From NCBI RefSeq assembly GCF_014635545.1, contig NZ_BMDA01000001.1, positions 1,938,739 to 2,002,738 on the forward strand: a stretch of DNA of 64,000 bases, read 5' to 3'. The position numbers were made by a program, and so were the translations under genes. This document shows, piece by piece, positions 1 through 10,598 of this stretch. The number at the start of each line of letters is the position of its first letter. Within the stretch, counting starts at the first letter, position 1. The DNA comes from Acinetobacter courvalinii (lineage in GTDB: Bacteria > Pseudomonadota > Gammaproteobacteria > Pseudomonadales > Moraxellaceae). The notes beneath the pieces are model-generated. The model was given only the letters and a program-made list of their open reading frames with translations. It had not been told where the DNA came from and searched no databases.

Positions 1-714
1 TGCTGGCAGCGTATGGGGATGCACTTCTGCAATCACCTCACGTGCCTCTGAAGACAGCAAGTCCACATAGACTGGAAATCTCGGCATCAACTCTGCAATA
101 AAGGCTTTTTGCCCGACACCACTGAGATAATCCGCTGCGGCAAAATCCATATTGAAAAATAGATAACCGAGTGAATCCCAAAAGGGTGACCGCCCATTCT
201 GGTCGGAAAAACCACGCATTTCTGCAATCAGTCGCTCTTCAAAAAAAGAACGGAAGGCTGCAATAAACAGAAAACGGACCTTGGATAAAAATTTACCGTT
301 CTGGTTTTTACGATATTCAGGGTCAAGGAATAAGGTGCAGAGTTCACTGCAACCCGTATGGTCATTGCTTAAAAACAAGGTATCCAGGGTCTTATACACA
401 TTTAAGGCTTTAGACGCATGCACCTGTTTTGCCACACGGAAGTTGTAAAAGGGTTCATTGAGCCCGACTGCAACTTCAATTGCACTGACACCCACAATTT
501 TGCGAATGCTGGTGTCTTCCAGTACAAACAGATAACTTGCCTCACACTTTTCGGTCAGACCCGCTAAAGTACGTGTGGTGCGTGTAATACGTTCAGCCAG
601 AATGTCTCTATTTTGTGGTAAGGAGGTCAGGCCAATGCCCGACTCCCCCGCTCGTTGCGCTAAACGATAAATATCATCTAAGTCCCGATGCGCTGCATGT
701 CTAACAATCATCAT
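1..714 (-). CDS. astA: Arginine N-succinyltransferase AstA (partial, C-terminus outside window)
   Basis: The first 238 residues of an AstA-type acyltransferase are visible; the reading frame is open to the window edge, so the last third is missing (the family is about 340 residues). AstA transfers succinyl from succinyl-CoA to arginine, the first step of the ammonia-producing AST pathway. The N-terminus starts [14 protein letters not shown], followed by the family-typical [11 protein letters not shown] near residue 25 and a later block ending [12 protein letters not shown] near residue 200. It begins 21 nt after the astC stop on the same strand, matching the usual astC-astA order. Two adjacent ATGs (714 and 711) are possible starts, and no strong ribosome site separates them. 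Confidence 0.9.
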   Translation of the reverse strand, partial: MMIVRHAAHRDLDDIYRLAQRAGESGIGLTSLPQNRDILAERITRTTRTLAGLTEKCEASYLFVLEDTSIRKIVGVSAIEVAVGLNEPFYNFRVAKQVHASKALNVYKTLDTLFLSNDHTGCSELCTLFLDPEYRKNQNGKFLSKVRFLFIAAFRSFFEERLIAEMRGFSDQNGRSPFWDSLGYLFFNMDFAAADYLSGVGQKAFIAELMPRFPVYVDLLSSEAREVIAEVHPHTLPA

Positions 715-735
715 GGTTAGATGCTCACAGCAGAC

Positions 736-1941
736 TTAGAGGCGTGCTAATGCACGAACAAAACGGTTTAGACCTTCATCAATATCCTGTTGAGGAATGA
801 TCAATGATGGTGTGAAACGAACCACATCAGCCCCTGCAACCAAAGCCAATAAGCCTTCTTCACCGGCTAAGGTCACAATATTTTTGGCTTTACCGGCATG
901 TTCATCTTTCAGCACGCAGCCAATTAATAAACCTTGACCGCGAATCTCTTTGAACAGGCCATATTGCGCATTGATTTTATTTAAGGCTTCAATGAAATAT
1001 TGATGACGTTGTTTTACGCCGTCTAACACTTCTGGTGTATTGATAAATTCAAATACCGCACCTGCCACGGCACAGGCTAAAGGGTTGCCGCCATAGGTAG
1101 TACCATGATCACCCACGGCATACATGTTGGCATAATGATCTGTAGTGATCATGGCACCAATCGGGAAACCACCGCCCAATGCTTTTGCTGTGGTCAAAAT
1201 GTCAGGCGTTACGCCCGTATTCATATAAGCATAAAGCGAACCGGTACGGCCAACCCCTGTTTGGACTTCATCAAAAATCAGTACCGCACCTTTTTCATCA
1301 CACAGCGCGCGTAAGCCTTTCAGGAATTCGATATCTGCTGGCAGCACACCGCCTTCACCCTGAATGGGTTCAACAATCACGGCACAGGTATTTTCAGTGA
1401 TCGCGGCTTTGGCTGCTTCAAGATCATTAAATGCCGTATGTTCAATGCCACCTGGTAACGGTGCAAAGTCTTGAGAATATTTTGGCTGCCCACCCGCCGT
1501 TACGGTAAATAAAGTACGACCGTGGAAGGCATTTTTAAACGCAACAATCTGGTTCTTGTTTGCATTGCCGCTGAGCAAACCGACTTTACGTGCCAGTTTC
1601 AACGCCGCTTCATTGGCTTCTGCACCTGAGTTACAGAAAAAGACTTTGTCGGCAAAGGTACTGTCAACCAGTTGCTTTGCAAGACGTAACACTGGCTCGT
1701 TGGTATAACCATTACCAATATGCCATAACTTTTGCGCTTGTTCGGTTAAGGCATTGACTGCCACAGGATGTGCATGACCCAAAGCGTTTACCGCGATCCC
1801 GCCTGCGAAATCAATATACTCTTTATCGTTTTGATCCCAAAGACGAGAACCTTCACCACGTACTAAAATGAAATTTGCCGGGGCAAAAACTGGCACCATC
1901 CAATCATTAAAATTACTACGTGTAATTGCGACTTCGCTCAT
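736..1941 (-). CDS. astC: Succinylornithine/acetylornithine transaminase AstC
   Basis: A PLP-dependent class III aminotransferase of 401 residues, the usual family length. In the AST pathway it converts succinylornithine and 2-oxoglutarate to succinylglutamate semialdehyde and glutamate. Visible signatures are the [12 protein letters not shown] phosphate-binding stretch near residue 104, [12 protein letters not shown] near 223 with the PLP-ring Asp224, and the Schiff-base lysine Lys253 in TAKALGGG. A good ribosome site (AGGAAGTGAG) precedes the ATG. It is the first gene of the ast operon, directly upstream of astA, with gdhA 82 nt further upstream. Catabolic AstC and biosynthetic ArgD are close paralogues; the astA neighbour decides for AstC. 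Confidence 0.93.
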   Translation of the reverse strand: MSEVAITRSNFNDWMVPVFAPANFILVRGEGSRLWDQNDKEYIDFAGGIAVNALGHAHPVAVNALTEQAQKLWHIGNGYTNEPVLRLAKQLVDSTFADKVFFCNSGAEANEAALKLARKVGLLSGNANKNQIVAFKNAFHGRTLFTVTAGGQPKYSQDFAPLPGGIEHTAFNDLEAAKAAITENTCAVIVEPIQGEGGVLPADIEFLKGLRALCDEKGAVLIFDEVQTGVGRTGSLYAYMNTGVTPDILTTAKALGGGFPIGAMITTDHYANMYAVGDHGTTYGGNPLACAVAGAVFEFINTPEVLDGVKQRHQYFIEALNKINAQYGLFKEIRGQGLLIGCVLKDEHAGKAKNIVTLAGEEGLLALVAGADVVRFTPSLIIPQQDIDEGLNRFVRALARL

Positions 1942-2023
1942 TTTATTTACTCACTTCCTGTTTTAATCTTCAGGCCTGTTGAATGCTCAACAAGCCCTTT
2001 ACGCTTATTGTTTGAGGGACTGA

Positions 2024-3295
2024 TTAGCCCGGGAAAATCCCGCGTTCTTTACGTGCTTTCAGGATACGTTCACACGCCAGAATATAAGCTGCGGTACGCA
2101 AGCTGCATTCTTTCTGTGCTGCGGTATTCCAGACATCCGCAATTGCCTGGATCATCAATTTGTCCAGACGTTCATTGATCTCGTCTTCGCTCCAGAAGTA
2201 GCTCGCCATATCCTGAACCCATTCAAAATAACTGACGGTTACACCACCCGCGTTGCAGATTACATCTGGAACAACGGTAATATTACGGCTCACGAAAACA
2301 TCATCAGCTTCTGGGTAAGTTGGACCATTGGCGCCTTCAAGTACGATTTTCGCTTTGAGTTTTTGTGCACGTTCAACCGTGATCTGGCCTTCCAGTGCTG
2401 CTGGAATCAGAATATCCATCTCAACTGTCCAGAATTCTTCATCCGAAATCACAGTTGAATCGGCAAAGCCTTTCACACCGCCCGTTTCCACCACATGTTT
2501 TTGCAGGGCTTTCACATCCAGACCTTCTGCATTGAAGATGGTGCCGGTATGGTCTTGTACGGTCACAATTTTTGCGCCTGCATGGCTGAACAGATAGGCC
2601 GCTTCATTACCCACATTACCAAAGCCCTGTACAGCCACTTTACTGCCTTCGACTGGTAATTTGATGCGTTCTGCCACCTGCATACCGGTTACGAATACAC
2701 CGCGACCTGTGGCACGAACACGGCCCAGCGAACCACCTAAATGAACGGGTTTTCCTGTAACCACACCTGTAACCGTATGGCCTTTGATACTTGAATAAGT
2801 GTCCATCATCCAGCCCATAATGTTGGCATTGGTACCGACATCTGGCGCAGGAATATCAATTTGTGGACCGATAATTGGGCTGATTTCACTGGTAAAACGG
2901 CGGGTTAAACGCTCGAGTTCACGTGTCGACAATTCTTTTGGATTCACACGGATACCGCCTTTCGCGCCACCGAATGGCAGATTCAATACAGCCGTTTTAA
3001 TGGTCATCCATGCAGACAATGCCATGACTTCATTTAATTCAACATCTTGGTGATAACGAATACCGCCTTTACCCGGGCCACGTGACAAATTGTGCTGTAC
3101 ACGATAGCCTTCAAAATGACGGATTGAACCATCGTCCATCACGATTGGAACATCAACAATCAAGGTACGTTTTGGGGTTTTCAGTGTGTTGATAAAGTTG
3201 CTGAGGTCGGCATCCAGATAAGGGGCTACCCGATCAACTTGAGTGAGAAAGGTTTGCCAAGCACTACCGTTTTGAGCCGCATATGATAAAGACAT
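2024..3295 (-). CDS. gdhA: Glutamate dehydrogenase (Glu/Leu/Phe/Val dehydrogenase family)
   Basis: Hexameric-type glutamate dehydrogenase that oxidises glutamate to 2-oxoglutarate and ammonium with NAD(P). The N-terminal substrate domain carries [10 protein letters not shown] (about residues 74-83) and PFGGAKGGI with the catalytic lysine near 113. The Rossmann domain has GFGNVG near 225. At about 420 residues it matches the short NAD-type class. Two ATGs are adjacent; the second (3295) lies 7 nt from an AAGGA ribosome site, against 4 nt for the first (3298), so I prefer the second. It sits upstream of astCA, where it would recycle the glutamate released by arginine breakdown, and is divergent from an Lrp/AsnC gene that may regulate it. 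Confidence 0.92.
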   Translation of the reverse strand: MSLSYAAQNGSAWQTFLTQVDRVAPYLDADLSNFINTLKTPKRTLIVDVPIVMDDGSIRHFEGYRVQHNLSRGPGKGGIRYHQDVELNEVMALSAWMTIKTAVLNLPFGGAKGGIRVNPKELSTRELERLTRRFTSEISPIIGPQIDIPAPDVGTNANIMGWMMDTYSSIKGHTVTGVVTGKPVHLGGSLGRVRATGRGVFVTGMQVAERIKLPVEGSKVAVQGFGNVGNEAAYLFSHAGAKIVTVQDHTGTIFNAEGLDVKALQKHVVETGGVKGFADSTVISDEEFWTVEMDILIPAALEGQITVERAQKLKAKIVLEGANGPTYPEADDVFVSRNITVVPDVICNAGGVTVSYFEWVQDMASYFWSEDEINERLDKLMIQAIADVWNTAAQKECSLRTAAYILACERILKARKERGIFPG

Positions 3296-3520
3296 CATCT
3301 ATTCCTTAATTAATCATTTGTCCCTGTTATTCACAGATTCCCTTTTTTTCAGGGCGTCCTACCCCATCCTCCCTAATCGGCATTGTGCTTCTTTTCACTG
3401 AATCAAAAATGCTTGGGGTTTTGTATAAGATTATTATTAAGAATCAAATTGATTCACAAAATTCGTTATAATGATTAAAATGAATTATTTTTTATCAATT
3501 TGCTAATAGTAAATATCAAA

Positions 3521-3943
3521 ATGAACAATATCGATCATATTATATTAGGATTACTCAAAGACAATGCACGGATGTCCATTACCGATCTGGCGGCCAAAAC
3601 ACGGGTGTCGCGCGCAACCGTACAGAAACGAATTGAATATATGGAATCGACTGGTGTCATTACCGGTTACACGGTGCGCTTCCGCCCCAGTGCAGAGAAG
3701 AATATCATTCGGGCATGGATGAATATTATGGTGGAAGGGACCAAAGCCCAAGCCGTGATCCGCGAATTGCGTCTCGAATCTGCGGTAGAGCGTCTGCATA
3801 CCACCAATGGAAAGTGGGATATTCTGGTCGAGTTACAATCCGACAGTCTGGAAAATTTTGATAAGGCTTTGGAGCGAATCCGAAATATTTCAGGTATTTA
3901 CAATAGTGAAACCAGTATTTTACTGTCGACCTATAAAACCTGA
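3521..3943 (+). CDS. Lrp/AsnC-family transcriptional regulator
   Basis: A 140-residue Lrp/AsnC regulator. The N-terminal helix-turn-helix (about residues 5-55) reads IDHIILGLLKDNARMSITDLAAKT and then VSRATVQKRIEYME. The C-terminal half is the RAM ligand-binding domain, with GKWDILVELQ near residue 95. An in-frame TTG at 3500 would add seven residues, but the ATG at 3521 gives the canonical family start (M-N-N-I-D). It is divergent from gdhA across 225 bp of AT-rich DNA, so control of gdhA and ast by an amino acid is the natural reading. This is inference; no operator was identified. Confidence 0.88.
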   Translation: MNNIDHIILGLLKDNARMSITDLAAKTRVSRATVQKRIEYMESTGVITGYTVRFRPSAEKNIIRAWMNIMVEGTKAQAVIRELRLESAVERLHTTNGKWDILVELQSDSLENFDKALERIRNISGIYNSETSILLSTYKT

Positions 3944-3976
3944 TCAGACTAAAAGTCAAAGATTGCAGACATGAAT

Positions 3977-4009
3977 AAGGGCGCACAATCGAAATGATCA
4001 TGCGCCCTT
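3977..4009. terminator. Convergent hairpin between the Lrp/AsnC gene and maeA
   Basis: A perfect 9-bp inverted repeat (AAGGGCGCA / TGCGCCCTT) with a 15-nt loop lies between the two convergent stop codons. The T-tracts are short on both sides, so it is a candidate bidirectional terminator rather than a strong one. Confidence 0.5.
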
Positions 4010-4028
4010 TAAAAAAATCACTTATCGC

Positions 4029-5729
4029 TTATGCAGTGACACGACGGTAACTGCGATATTCTGGTGTCCAGAAATTATCATCAATCACTGTTTTCAACAC
4101 ATCATTACTCATCGGAACGGCCAAGCCATCGGCCATCGCTGCTTTTGCCACTTTAAAGGCAATAAACTTGGACACTTGCTGAATATCATTAATATTCGGC
4201 AATAAATCCGCTGCCGGGTTTTTCAGGCGTGGCGAACAATCTGCCAAAGCCGTGCTAGCAGCCATCAGCATAGCGTCACTGATATGCGTTGCGCCACATG
4301 CAATGACACCCAGACCAATCCCCGGGAAGATATAGGAGTTATTACACTGCGCAATGCTATAGGCCTTGCCCTGATAATAAACTGGCGCAAATGGACTACC
4401 TGTCGCAACAATCGCCGCGCCATCTGTCCATTCGATAATATCTTTAGGTTGTGCTTCCACTTGTGAAGTCGGGTTCGACAGTGGCAGAACAATCGGATGT
4501 TTGTAATATTTCGCTAAGGTTTTGATCACTTCTTCACTGAACAAGCCCGCCTGACCGGAAACACCAATCAGGATACTCGGTTTGGCATTTTTCACCACAT
4601 CCAGTAAACCGACATATTCACCGGTATATTCCCAGTCACTGATGGCATTGGTTGGTGTCGCCAGCTTTTGCTGGAAATCGAGTAAATTTGGCTGTTGGTC
4701 GGTCATCAGACCAAAACGATCCACCATAAAGATACGTGAACGTGCTTCATGATCACTGAGCCCTTCATCCATCATTTGACGAACGATCTGCTCTGCGATA
4801 CCGCAACCTGCCGAACCCGCACCAACAAAAGTAATGGTTTGGTCTTTAAGCTGCTTGCCTTGTGAACGAGAAGCCGCAATCAGGGTTGCCGCTGTTACAG
4901 CCGCCGTGCCTTGAATATCGTCATTAAAACAGCAAATCTTATCTCGATACTGGGTTAATAACGGCATCGCATTCATTTGCGCAAAGTCTTCAAACTGGAT
5001 CAGTACATCAGGCCAACGCTGACGCACCGCAGTAATAATTTGCTCAACGAATTCATAATATTGCTCACCACGAATACGCGGTTGTTTCCAGCCCATATAG
5101 ATTGGATCATTCAGCAATTCTTCGTTGTTAGTTCCGACATCAATGGTAATCGGCAAGGTATAGGCAGGACTGATACCACCACAGGCAGTATAAAGAGATA
5201 ATTTGCCGATCGGGATACCCATCCCTCCAATCCCCTGATCACCTAGACCTAAGATACGTTCGCCATCTGTAATCACGATGACTTTGACATTTTTCTTATT
5301 CACATTGTGAATAATCTGGTCAATGTACTTACGTTCTGGATAAGAAATAAAGATACCACGGTGACGACGATAAATATCAGAGAAACGCTGGCAGGCTTCC
5401 CCTACCGTCGGGGTATAGATAATTGGTAGCATTTCATCTAAATGCTGACTCAATAGGCTATAGAACAGGGTTTCGTTGGTGTCTTGGATATTTCTTAAAT
5501 AAATATGCTTATTCAGGTCACTGTCAAATGAAAGGTACTGTTGATAAGAGCGTTGTGTTTGCTCTTCGATGTTTTCAATATTGTATGGAACGAGACCATG
5601 TAAATTAAAATTTTCTCTTTCCTCTTCAGAGAAAGCAGAGCCTTTATTTAACAGCGGAAGTTCTAAAAGAGCATTCCCAGCATAGGGAATATATAAAGGT
5701 TTTTTGATTTTACTAGGGGTCGCAGGCAT
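4029..5729 (-). CDS. maeA: NAD-dependent malic enzyme (oxaloacetate-decarboxylating)
   Basis: Malic enzyme of 566 residues, the length of E. coli MaeA (SfcA). It converts malate to pyruvate and CO2 with NAD. Visible motifs: [10 protein letters not shown] at about 105, the malic-enzyme signature [19 protein letters not shown] at about 152-170 with catalytic Lys176 just after, metal ligands in FEDFAQMNA (about 246) and [11 protein letters not shown] (about 268), and the dinucleotide fold GAGSAGCG at 303. It appears monocistronic, with an AAGGT ribosome site directly before the ATG. It supplies pyruvate when cells live on TCA-cycle substrates, which all the catabolic pathways in this window deliver. 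Confidence 0.93.
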   Translation of the reverse strand: MPATPSKIKKPLYIPYAGNALLELPLLNKGSAFSEEERENFNLHGLVPYNIENIEEQTQRSYQQYLSFDSDLNKHIYLRNIQDTNETLFYSLLSQHLDEMLPIIYTPTVGEACQRFSDIYRRHRGIFISYPERKYIDQIIHNVNKKNVKVIVITDGERILGLGDQGIGGMGIPIGKLSLYTACGGISPAYTLPITIDVGTNNEELLNDPIYMGWKQPRIRGEQYYEFVEQIITAVRQRWPDVLIQFEDFAQMNAMPLLTQYRDKICCFNDDIQGTAAVTAATLIAASRSQGKQLKDQTITFVGAGSAGCGIAEQIVRQMMDEGLSDHEARSRIFMVDRFGLMTDQQPNLLDFQQKLATPTNAISDWEYTGEYVGLLDVVKNAKPSILIGVSGQAGLFSEEVIKTLAKYYKHPIVLPLSNPTSQVEAQPKDIIEWTDGAAIVATGSPFAPVYYQGKAYSIAQCNNSYIFPGIGLGVIACGATHISDAMLMAASTALADCSPRLKNPAADLLPNINDIQQVSKFIAFKVAKAAMADGLAVPMSNDVLKTVIDDNFWTPEYRSYRRVTA

Positions 5730-6029
5730 ACCTTACTCTTGAGATTATCCGTCAAATATATAAAATTTCGTTGCTTAAATTCTTATGCAAAAAGAATTCT
5801 GGCGAAGTGAATAATTTACACTAATCCGCCCTCGAAACCGAATAATCTGACGGTATGTAAAGTGATTCAACATTTAGGAAATAAATAGTACTCGCTAATA
5901 ATGCACATTTGTAGTCCATCTGTGGCGATATTTTGTAGGTTTTTTATACGGATAGATAATTTATAAACAAATATTTTATACAGACCTCATTTCAATCAGG
6001 ATCTGAGGCCTGCTTGCTCAACAAAAATT
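5730..6029. other. Intergenic region upstream of maeA
   Basis: 300 bp of AT-rich sequence that should hold the maeA promoter. I see no open frame with a ribosome site. The left-hand gene side carries an imperfect hairpin at 5981-6012, listed separately. Confidence 0.5.
5981..6012 (-). terminator. Weak hairpin after the SSADH/CMD operon
   Basis: CAGACCTCA and TGAGGCCTG form a 9-bp stem with one mismatch and a 14-nt loop, 18 nt past the stop of the 6030-6416 gene. The following sequence on the minus strand (TATAAAATATTT) is only partly T-rich. Confidence 0.35.
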
Positions 6030-6416
6030 TTAGTTATTTTCTTGTTCAAATTCCTGAATCGCTTCTTTGGCAATCCGGAAACTGTCTACTGCAGCAGGCA
6101 CGCCACAATAGATTGCAACCTGTAGTAGCACTTCACGGATCTTTTCTTTTGGCACGCCATTTCGTAGCGCACCTTTGACATGCAGTTTAAGTTCATGCGG
6201 ACGGTTGAGCGCAGAAATCATGGCCAGATTGATCAAACTACGTTCAGGTTTGCTGAGCTCCTCACGTCCCCAAACAGCACCCCAACAATACTCGGTTACC
6301 AATTCCTGTAAAGGTAGATTAAAGTCATCTGCATTGTTGATTGAATTATTGACGTAACTTTCTCCAAGCACCTGTTTACGGATTGCTAAACCTTTTTCAA
6401 ACTTTTCATTGCTCAT
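6030..6416 (-). CDS. Carboxymuconolactone decarboxylase (CMD/PcaC-like) family protein
   Basis: A 128-residue single-domain protein of the CMD fold, the size of PcaC. It has TEYCWGAVWGRE (about residues 41-52) and the conserved HVKGALRNGV...IREVLLQVAIYCGVPAA block (about 79-109). Its start codon overlaps the stop of the upstream aldehyde dehydrogenase gene (ATGA), so the two are translationally coupled. PcaC decarboxylates 4-carboxymuconolactone, but no protocatechuate genes are nearby. In this context it is more likely an accessory step in the trigonelline-type pathway, for instance helping at the succinate semialdehyde stage. The published A. baylyi work, as I recall it, mentions a conserved hypothetical protein assisting that dehydrogenase; whether it is this family is unverified. 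Confidence 0.8.
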   Translation of the reverse strand: MSNEKFEKGLAIRKQVLGESYVNNSINNADDFNLPLQELVTEYCWGAVWGREELSKPERSLINLAMISALNRPHELKLHVKGALRNGVPKEKIREVLLQVAIYCGVPAAVDSFRIAKEAIQEFEQENN

Positions 6417-7870
6417 GGATTCAATCCTCCAAATAAGGTGTATTTGATTTCAAGATAATCTTCAATGCCGTATTTTGAGCCTTCACGCCCTAAACCTGAA
6501 TGTTTAATCCCGCCAAAAGGAGCAACTTCATTGGAAATCAGGCCTTTATTAATTCCCACCATACCATATTCAAGTTGCTCACTCATGCGCCATGCTCGTC
6601 CTAAATCCTTGGTATAACAATAAGCAGCTAGACCAAACTCAGTCGCATTCGCCATGTCTATCGCCTGCTGTTCCGTTTCAAATTTAAAAACTGCGGCTAA
6701 AGGCCCAAAGGTTTCCTGAGTTGCAACATCCATTTCCGTTGTCGCGTCGGCAATAATGGTCGGTTCATAAAAAAGTTCGCCCGCCTGATGACGCTTGCCT
6801 CCCGTAATTAAACGTCCTGCTTTGGCTAAAGCATCTGCAACATGTGCTTCAACTTTTTTCACGGCATTGCTATTAATTAAAGGGCCAATTTCATTTCCAG
6901 CTTCGAATCCATTACCAATGGCGAAAGCATTCACTTTGGCAGTTAATGCGGTAATGAAGCGTTCATAAATACCGTCCTGAACCAGAAAACGATTCACACA
7001 AACACAGGTTTGCCCAGCATTGCGATATTTGGCAATCAATGCCCCTTCAATCGCAGCATCTAAGTCTGCATCATCAAACACAATAAACGGCGCATTGCCA
7101 CCCAACTCGAGAGAAACTTTCTTCAGGGTCTGAGCTGAACGCTGGTAAAGTAATTTCCCCACAGGCGTGGAGCCAGTGAAGGTGAATTTGCGTACATCAT
7201 CACTTTCAAAAATCGCATCACCAATGGTTACGGCATCCCCCGTAATGACACTAAAAATTTCTGCGGGGATACCGGCCTGAATAGCAAGATCAACCAAAGC
7301 TAACGCCGTAAAAGGTGTTTCTGGTGCAGGTTTTACAATACATGGACATCCTGCTGCCAAAGCGGGTGCAACTTTACGGGTAATCATGGCTGCCGGAAAA
7401 TTCCACGGCGTAATCGCGGCAATGACACCTATCGGCTGCTTGCTCACAATAATACGTGCATCAGGATATGGGCTTGGAATGGTATCCCCATAGACCCGCT
7501 TTGCTTCCTCTGCAAACCATTCTACAAAACTGGCAGCGTATAGGATTTCTCCTCTTGCCTCTGCTAAAGGTTTGCCCTGTTCACTGGTTAAAATAAATGC
7601 CAGCTCATCGGCATGTGCGACCATGAGATCAAACCATTTTTTTAAAATAATAGAACGATCTTTAGCTGTCTTATTTTTCCACGTTGCCCAATGCTTCACA
7701 GCAGCCTGAATTGCACGATCCGCTTCAGCTTTCCCCATATTCGGCACAGTACCAATCATTTCTTGTGTCGCAGGATTATAAATCTCTGAAGTTTGCTGGT
7801 TATCAGCATCACACCACTGTCCAGCAATAAGCGCTTGTTGGTGGAATAATTGCATTTGTTGAAGTTGCAT
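6413..7870 (-). CDS. tgnE: NAD(P)-dependent succinate-semialdehyde dehydrogenase, TgnE/GabD type
   Basis: Aldehyde dehydrogenase of 485 residues, closest in layout to GabD. It would oxidise succinate semialdehyde to succinate, the last step of trigonelline breakdown. Visible: PWNF near 155, FTGSTPVG near 231, the general-base Glu255 in LELGGNAP, and the nucleophile Cys289 in GQTCVC. An AGGA ribosome site lies 8 nt before the ATG. It leads a two-gene operon with the CMD-family gene (4-bp overlap). A near-copy of the GntR-type palindrome found upstream of the main cluster lies about 70 bp before its start, linking it to the same regulon. The gene symbol rests on cluster context; the family assignment is firmer. 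Confidence 0.78.
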   Translation of the reverse strand: MQLQQMQLFHQQALIAGQWCDADNQQTSEIYNPATQEMIGTVPNMGKAEADRAIQAAVKHWATWKNKTAKDRSIILKKWFDLMVAHADELAFILTSEQGKPLAEARGEILYAASFVEWFAEEAKRVYGDTIPSPYPDARIIVSKQPIGVIAAITPWNFPAAMITRKVAPALAAGCPCIVKPAPETPFTALALVDLAIQAGIPAEIFSVITGDAVTIGDAIFESDDVRKFTFTGSTPVGKLLYQRSAQTLKKVSLELGGNAPFIVFDDADLDAAIEGALIAKYRNAGQTCVCVNRFLVQDGIYERFITALTAKVNAFAIGNGFEAGNEIGPLINSNAVKKVEAHVADALAKAGRLITGGKRHQAGELFYEPTIIADATTEMDVATQETFGPLAAVFKFETEQQAIDMANATEFGLAAYCYTKDLGRAWRMSEQLEYGMVGINKGLISNEVAPFGGIKHSGLGREGSKYGIEDYLEIKYTLFGGLNP

Positions 7871-7939
7871 ACACGTTATCCTGTATCGGCGTTGGAATAG
7901 GTCAACAGATGATGAAAAATCTGGAAACTATTCCATCTT

Positions 7940-7960
7940 GTATTATGGCATACCAAATAA
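7940..7960. promoter_or_regulatory. Probable GntR/FCD operator upstream of the SSADH operon
   Basis: The sequence TATTATGGCATACCAAATA repeats the core of the perfect palindrome at 15788-15809: ATGG-C-ATACCA here against ATGGTATACCAT there, including the flanking GTATT. It lies about 70 bp upstream of the SSADH start, where a repressor would act. Confidence 0.6.
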
Positions 7961-8003
7961 ATCTTGAAAAAAATTTTCGGTCGTCCGAATTTGATGACTC
8001 ATC

Positions 8004-9173
8004 CTAAAAATAATAGAACAATGTCAGGTTTAATAATTTGTTCCACTTCCCATCATCCCCCAGCGCCAGTGAGTCTTGATTTCCTCCAATAAAGGGATCA
8101 TTTTTACTCATGATATATTCAGCAACCAAAGAAAGCTGTTTATGGTCGATTGCGACACCCAGAATATTACGGGTCGAATCTTGTGCACCAGCCTGATCTT
8201 TGTTGTAACGGCTATGCATGAAATAAGGCGTAATATTGCCAATCTGTTTGACATTTTTAAAGGCATAGCCAATATCAACGGTATAATACGTTGCTTTGTT
8301 GGCAACATAATATTCGCTGTCGTATGAACCCATGAGTGAAGCCGCAGAGTCAAATGAGTCTTTATTGGTGACATCATTTTTCCCGCCCGTTAATGTGAGT
8401 CCCAGATTGCCATAATTAAATGTGCTAAATAATGCCCAGGCGTTACGTCTTCCTGTTTTAGCTATGGTTTTATTTTCAATTTCCGAAGTCCAGTAAGAAC
8501 CGCCAACTTGGGTGCTTAAGCCAGTTAGCCCTAAAGAGATATCTTGCGTTATACGCCCCACCCACATATTTTTTTCCTGTAGATCGCTTTTACTACTGTC
8601 ATTTGAGCTCACATAATTGGCCGTATAGCGTCCAGAGTCTCGCGTACTTCCTTGGTAATGACCTGCATCTGTAGCAAAATAACCGACATCAAATTGAGTC
8701 GCGCTCGGTAATTCAAAGTGATAATTTAAACCAAGGTTATGCACATCTTCTAAACCTGCTGTGGTATTGATACTGCCATATAAGCTATTGCCCCAGAACC
8801 GTGCCGGTCCAAAAGCAATCGGTTGCATGCCCATCACCACTTGATCCGTCTGATTCAGATGATAGCCAACATAAGCATCAATCAAACTCGAAAAATCACA
8901 TAAGGTATCGTACTGATAGCAACGATATTCAGCATATGCAAACAACTGCCCACGTTCATAGTTCAGTTTGAGCTGTGCTGCATCAAAACGTATTTTATGT
9001 TCAGATGCTGCTTCACCAAAATCCTTGTCTTGATAATTGGCACGGACATAGCCCGATATTGTCAACTTGCCTGCATCGGCTGTCGCATCTCCAAAACTGA
9101 TCCCCGCATAACTTGACGAGATCATGCCCAGCAAAACGGTGCTAAGGGCGAACTGCAAATCAATTTTTTTCAT
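8004..9173 (-). CDS. Outer-membrane porin (general gram-negative porin type)
   Basis: A 389-residue beta-barrel porin. A signal peptide is clear (residues 1 to about 23, ending SSSYA before GISFGDA). The rest shows the alternating aromatic pattern of outer-membrane strands (YVRANYQDKDF, LNYERGQLFAYAEYRCY) and ends in a terminal Phe (LTLFYYF), as needed for BAM insertion. Two Cys in the barrel (CYQYDTLC) could form a disulphide. It starts 30 nt after the NCS1 permease stop on the same strand, so it probably supplies the outer-membrane route for the same substrate. Substrate specificity cannot be read from the sequence. Confidence 0.82.
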   Translation of the reverse strand: MKKIDLQFALSTVLLGMISSSYAGISFGDATADAGKLTISGYVRANYQDKDFGEAASEHKIRFDAAQLKLNYERGQLFAYAEYRCYQYDTLCDFSSLIDAYVGYHLNQTDQVVMGMQPIAFGPARFWGNSLYGSINTTAGLEDVHNLGLNYHFELPSATQFDVGYFATDAGHYQGSTRDSGRYTANYVSSNDSSKSDLQEKNMWVGRITQDISLGLTGLSTQVGGSYWTSEIENKTIAKTGRRNAWALFSTFNYGNLGLTLTGGKNDVTNKDSFDSAASLMGSYDSEYYVANKATYYTVDIGYAFKNVKQIGNITPYFMHSRYNKDQAGAQDSTRNILGVAIDHKQLSLVAEYIMSKNDPFIGGNQDSLALGDDGKWNKLLNLTLFYYF

Positions 9174-9203
9174 ATTCCAGATTCCTTTCTTATCCAGTTC
9201 CGC

Positions 9204-10598
9204 TTATGCATTTGCATTAAATGCAGGACGATTACACTTAATCTTTCCGAGATTAAAGGCGTAATACACCACGAAGCTCACCATCAAACCAATCACCCAT
9301 GAAATATCGACATCAGGAACAATATTGGCAAATGGCCCGGTAAAGAAAGCATTGGTGAGGAAAGGAATCTGAATCACGATACCTAAGAAATAGGCGATTA
9401 AGGCTTTGGCATTGAATTTACCGTAGATGCCACCGTCCTGAGCGAAAATAGAGGCAATATCATAAGATTTCTTGTTGACGACATAGAAATCCAGCAAGTT
9501 AATCGATACCCAAGGCACCAGAATAAATAACAAGGCAAAAATGACATTAAGGAAGAAGCTGATAAAGTTGCTCGAAGCCCAAAGTGCGGTAAAGGTCGCC
9601 AGAATTAAAACAAGAATGGACAAACTGATACGCACATTTTTACTTGGCATCCACTGCCCCGCAAAAGTTTGAATCGAGGTGATACAAGACAGCACTGCAC
9701 CATATAAGTTCATGGCATTGTGTCCGATAATATTGCATAGGAATAAAATCATCAGCACATAGCCAAACAGTCCTGTTCCAGATTTAACAGCTTCCATGGC
9801 ATCAGTGGTTGAGCCAATACCGACTGCAACCGTTCCAAAGCTCATCGCAAAGATGGTGCCAAGCGCCGCACCTAAATAAGTATAGATAAAGGGTTTATAA
9901 ATCCCGATACTTTTAGGCAAATATCTCGAATAATCTGAGGTATAAGGTGAGAAACTGATTTGCCAGACCGCACATAAACCAAACATGGCAAACCAGCCTT
10001 TCAGGTTAAACGATCCTTTTGCCAAGACCTCTGCATTAATATGCGGAATCATGATCATCAGACCGATTAACAATGAACCACCCATAAACCAGGTACCAAT
10101 CTTGTTGAACTTATGAATCAGGTGATAGCCAACAATACCGATCGTGGTTGCAGCAATCGCACCAATTACCGTCGCAGTTGCAACAGGGATCGCTGGCACA
10201 ACGGTATGTAGTGTCTTGCCAGAAAGAATAATATTGGAAATAAAAAAACCGAGATAAATTAACGTGGTAAATAATACAACCAGTAACGCACCGTAACGTC
10301 CAAACTGTGCGCGGCTCTGGATCATTTGTGGAATACCCACCTGTGGTCCCTGCGCTGAAGTCAGTGCCAGAATAGCTGCACCAAAAAAATGACCACAACA
10401 AATCGCGACCAACGCACTGATCAGGCTTAAGTTAAAAGTTAACATGGACATTGCACCGGTAATCACAGCCAAAGGTGCAATATTGGTACAAAACCACAAA
10501 GTGAATAGATCCCGAACTTTTCCGTGACGTTCCGAAGGACCCACATAATCAATTGAATGACTTTCTATCGCGAAAGCATTTTTCTCATTTTGGCTCAT
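9204..10598 (-). CDS. NCS1-family nucleobase/N-heterocycle permease
   Basis: A 464-residue inner-membrane transporter with about 12 hydrophobic segments, of the cytosine/purine/allantoin (NCS1) family. The N-terminal end carries the cytosolic VGPSERHGKVRDLFTLWF followed by NIAPLAV, as in CodB-like members, and a TSDYSRYLPKS motif lies mid-protein. NCS1 carriers move pyrimidines, hydantoins, allantoin, thiamine or pyridine-type heterocycles by cation symport. Between a porin and a pyridine-ring-cleaving gene set it is the obvious candidate uptake system for trigonelline or a relative. It has an AAGGAT ribosome site and a hairpin in its leader (10614-10634). Confidence 0.85.
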   Translation of the reverse strand: MSQNEKNAFAIESHSIDYVGPSERHGKVRDLFTLWFCTNIAPLAVITGAMSMLTFNLSLISALVAICCGHFFGAAILALTSAQGPQVGIPQMIQSRAQFGRYGALLVVLFTTLIYLGFFISNIILSGKTLHTVVPAIPVATATVIGAIAATTIGIVGYHLIHKFNKIGTWFMGGSLLIGLMIMIPHINAEVLAKGSFNLKGWFAMFGLCAVWQISFSPYTSDYSRYLPKSIGIYKPFIYTYLGAALGTIFAMSFGTVAVGIGSTTDAMEAVKSGTGLFGYVLMILFLCNIIGHNAMNLYGAVLSCITSIQTFAGQWMPSKNVRISLSILVLILATFTALWASSNFISFFLNVIFALLFILVPWVSINLLDFYVVNKKSYDIASIFAQDGGIYGKFNAKALIAYFLGIVIQIPFLTNAFFTGPFANIVPDVDISWVIGLMVSFVVYYAFNLGKIKCNRPAFNANA

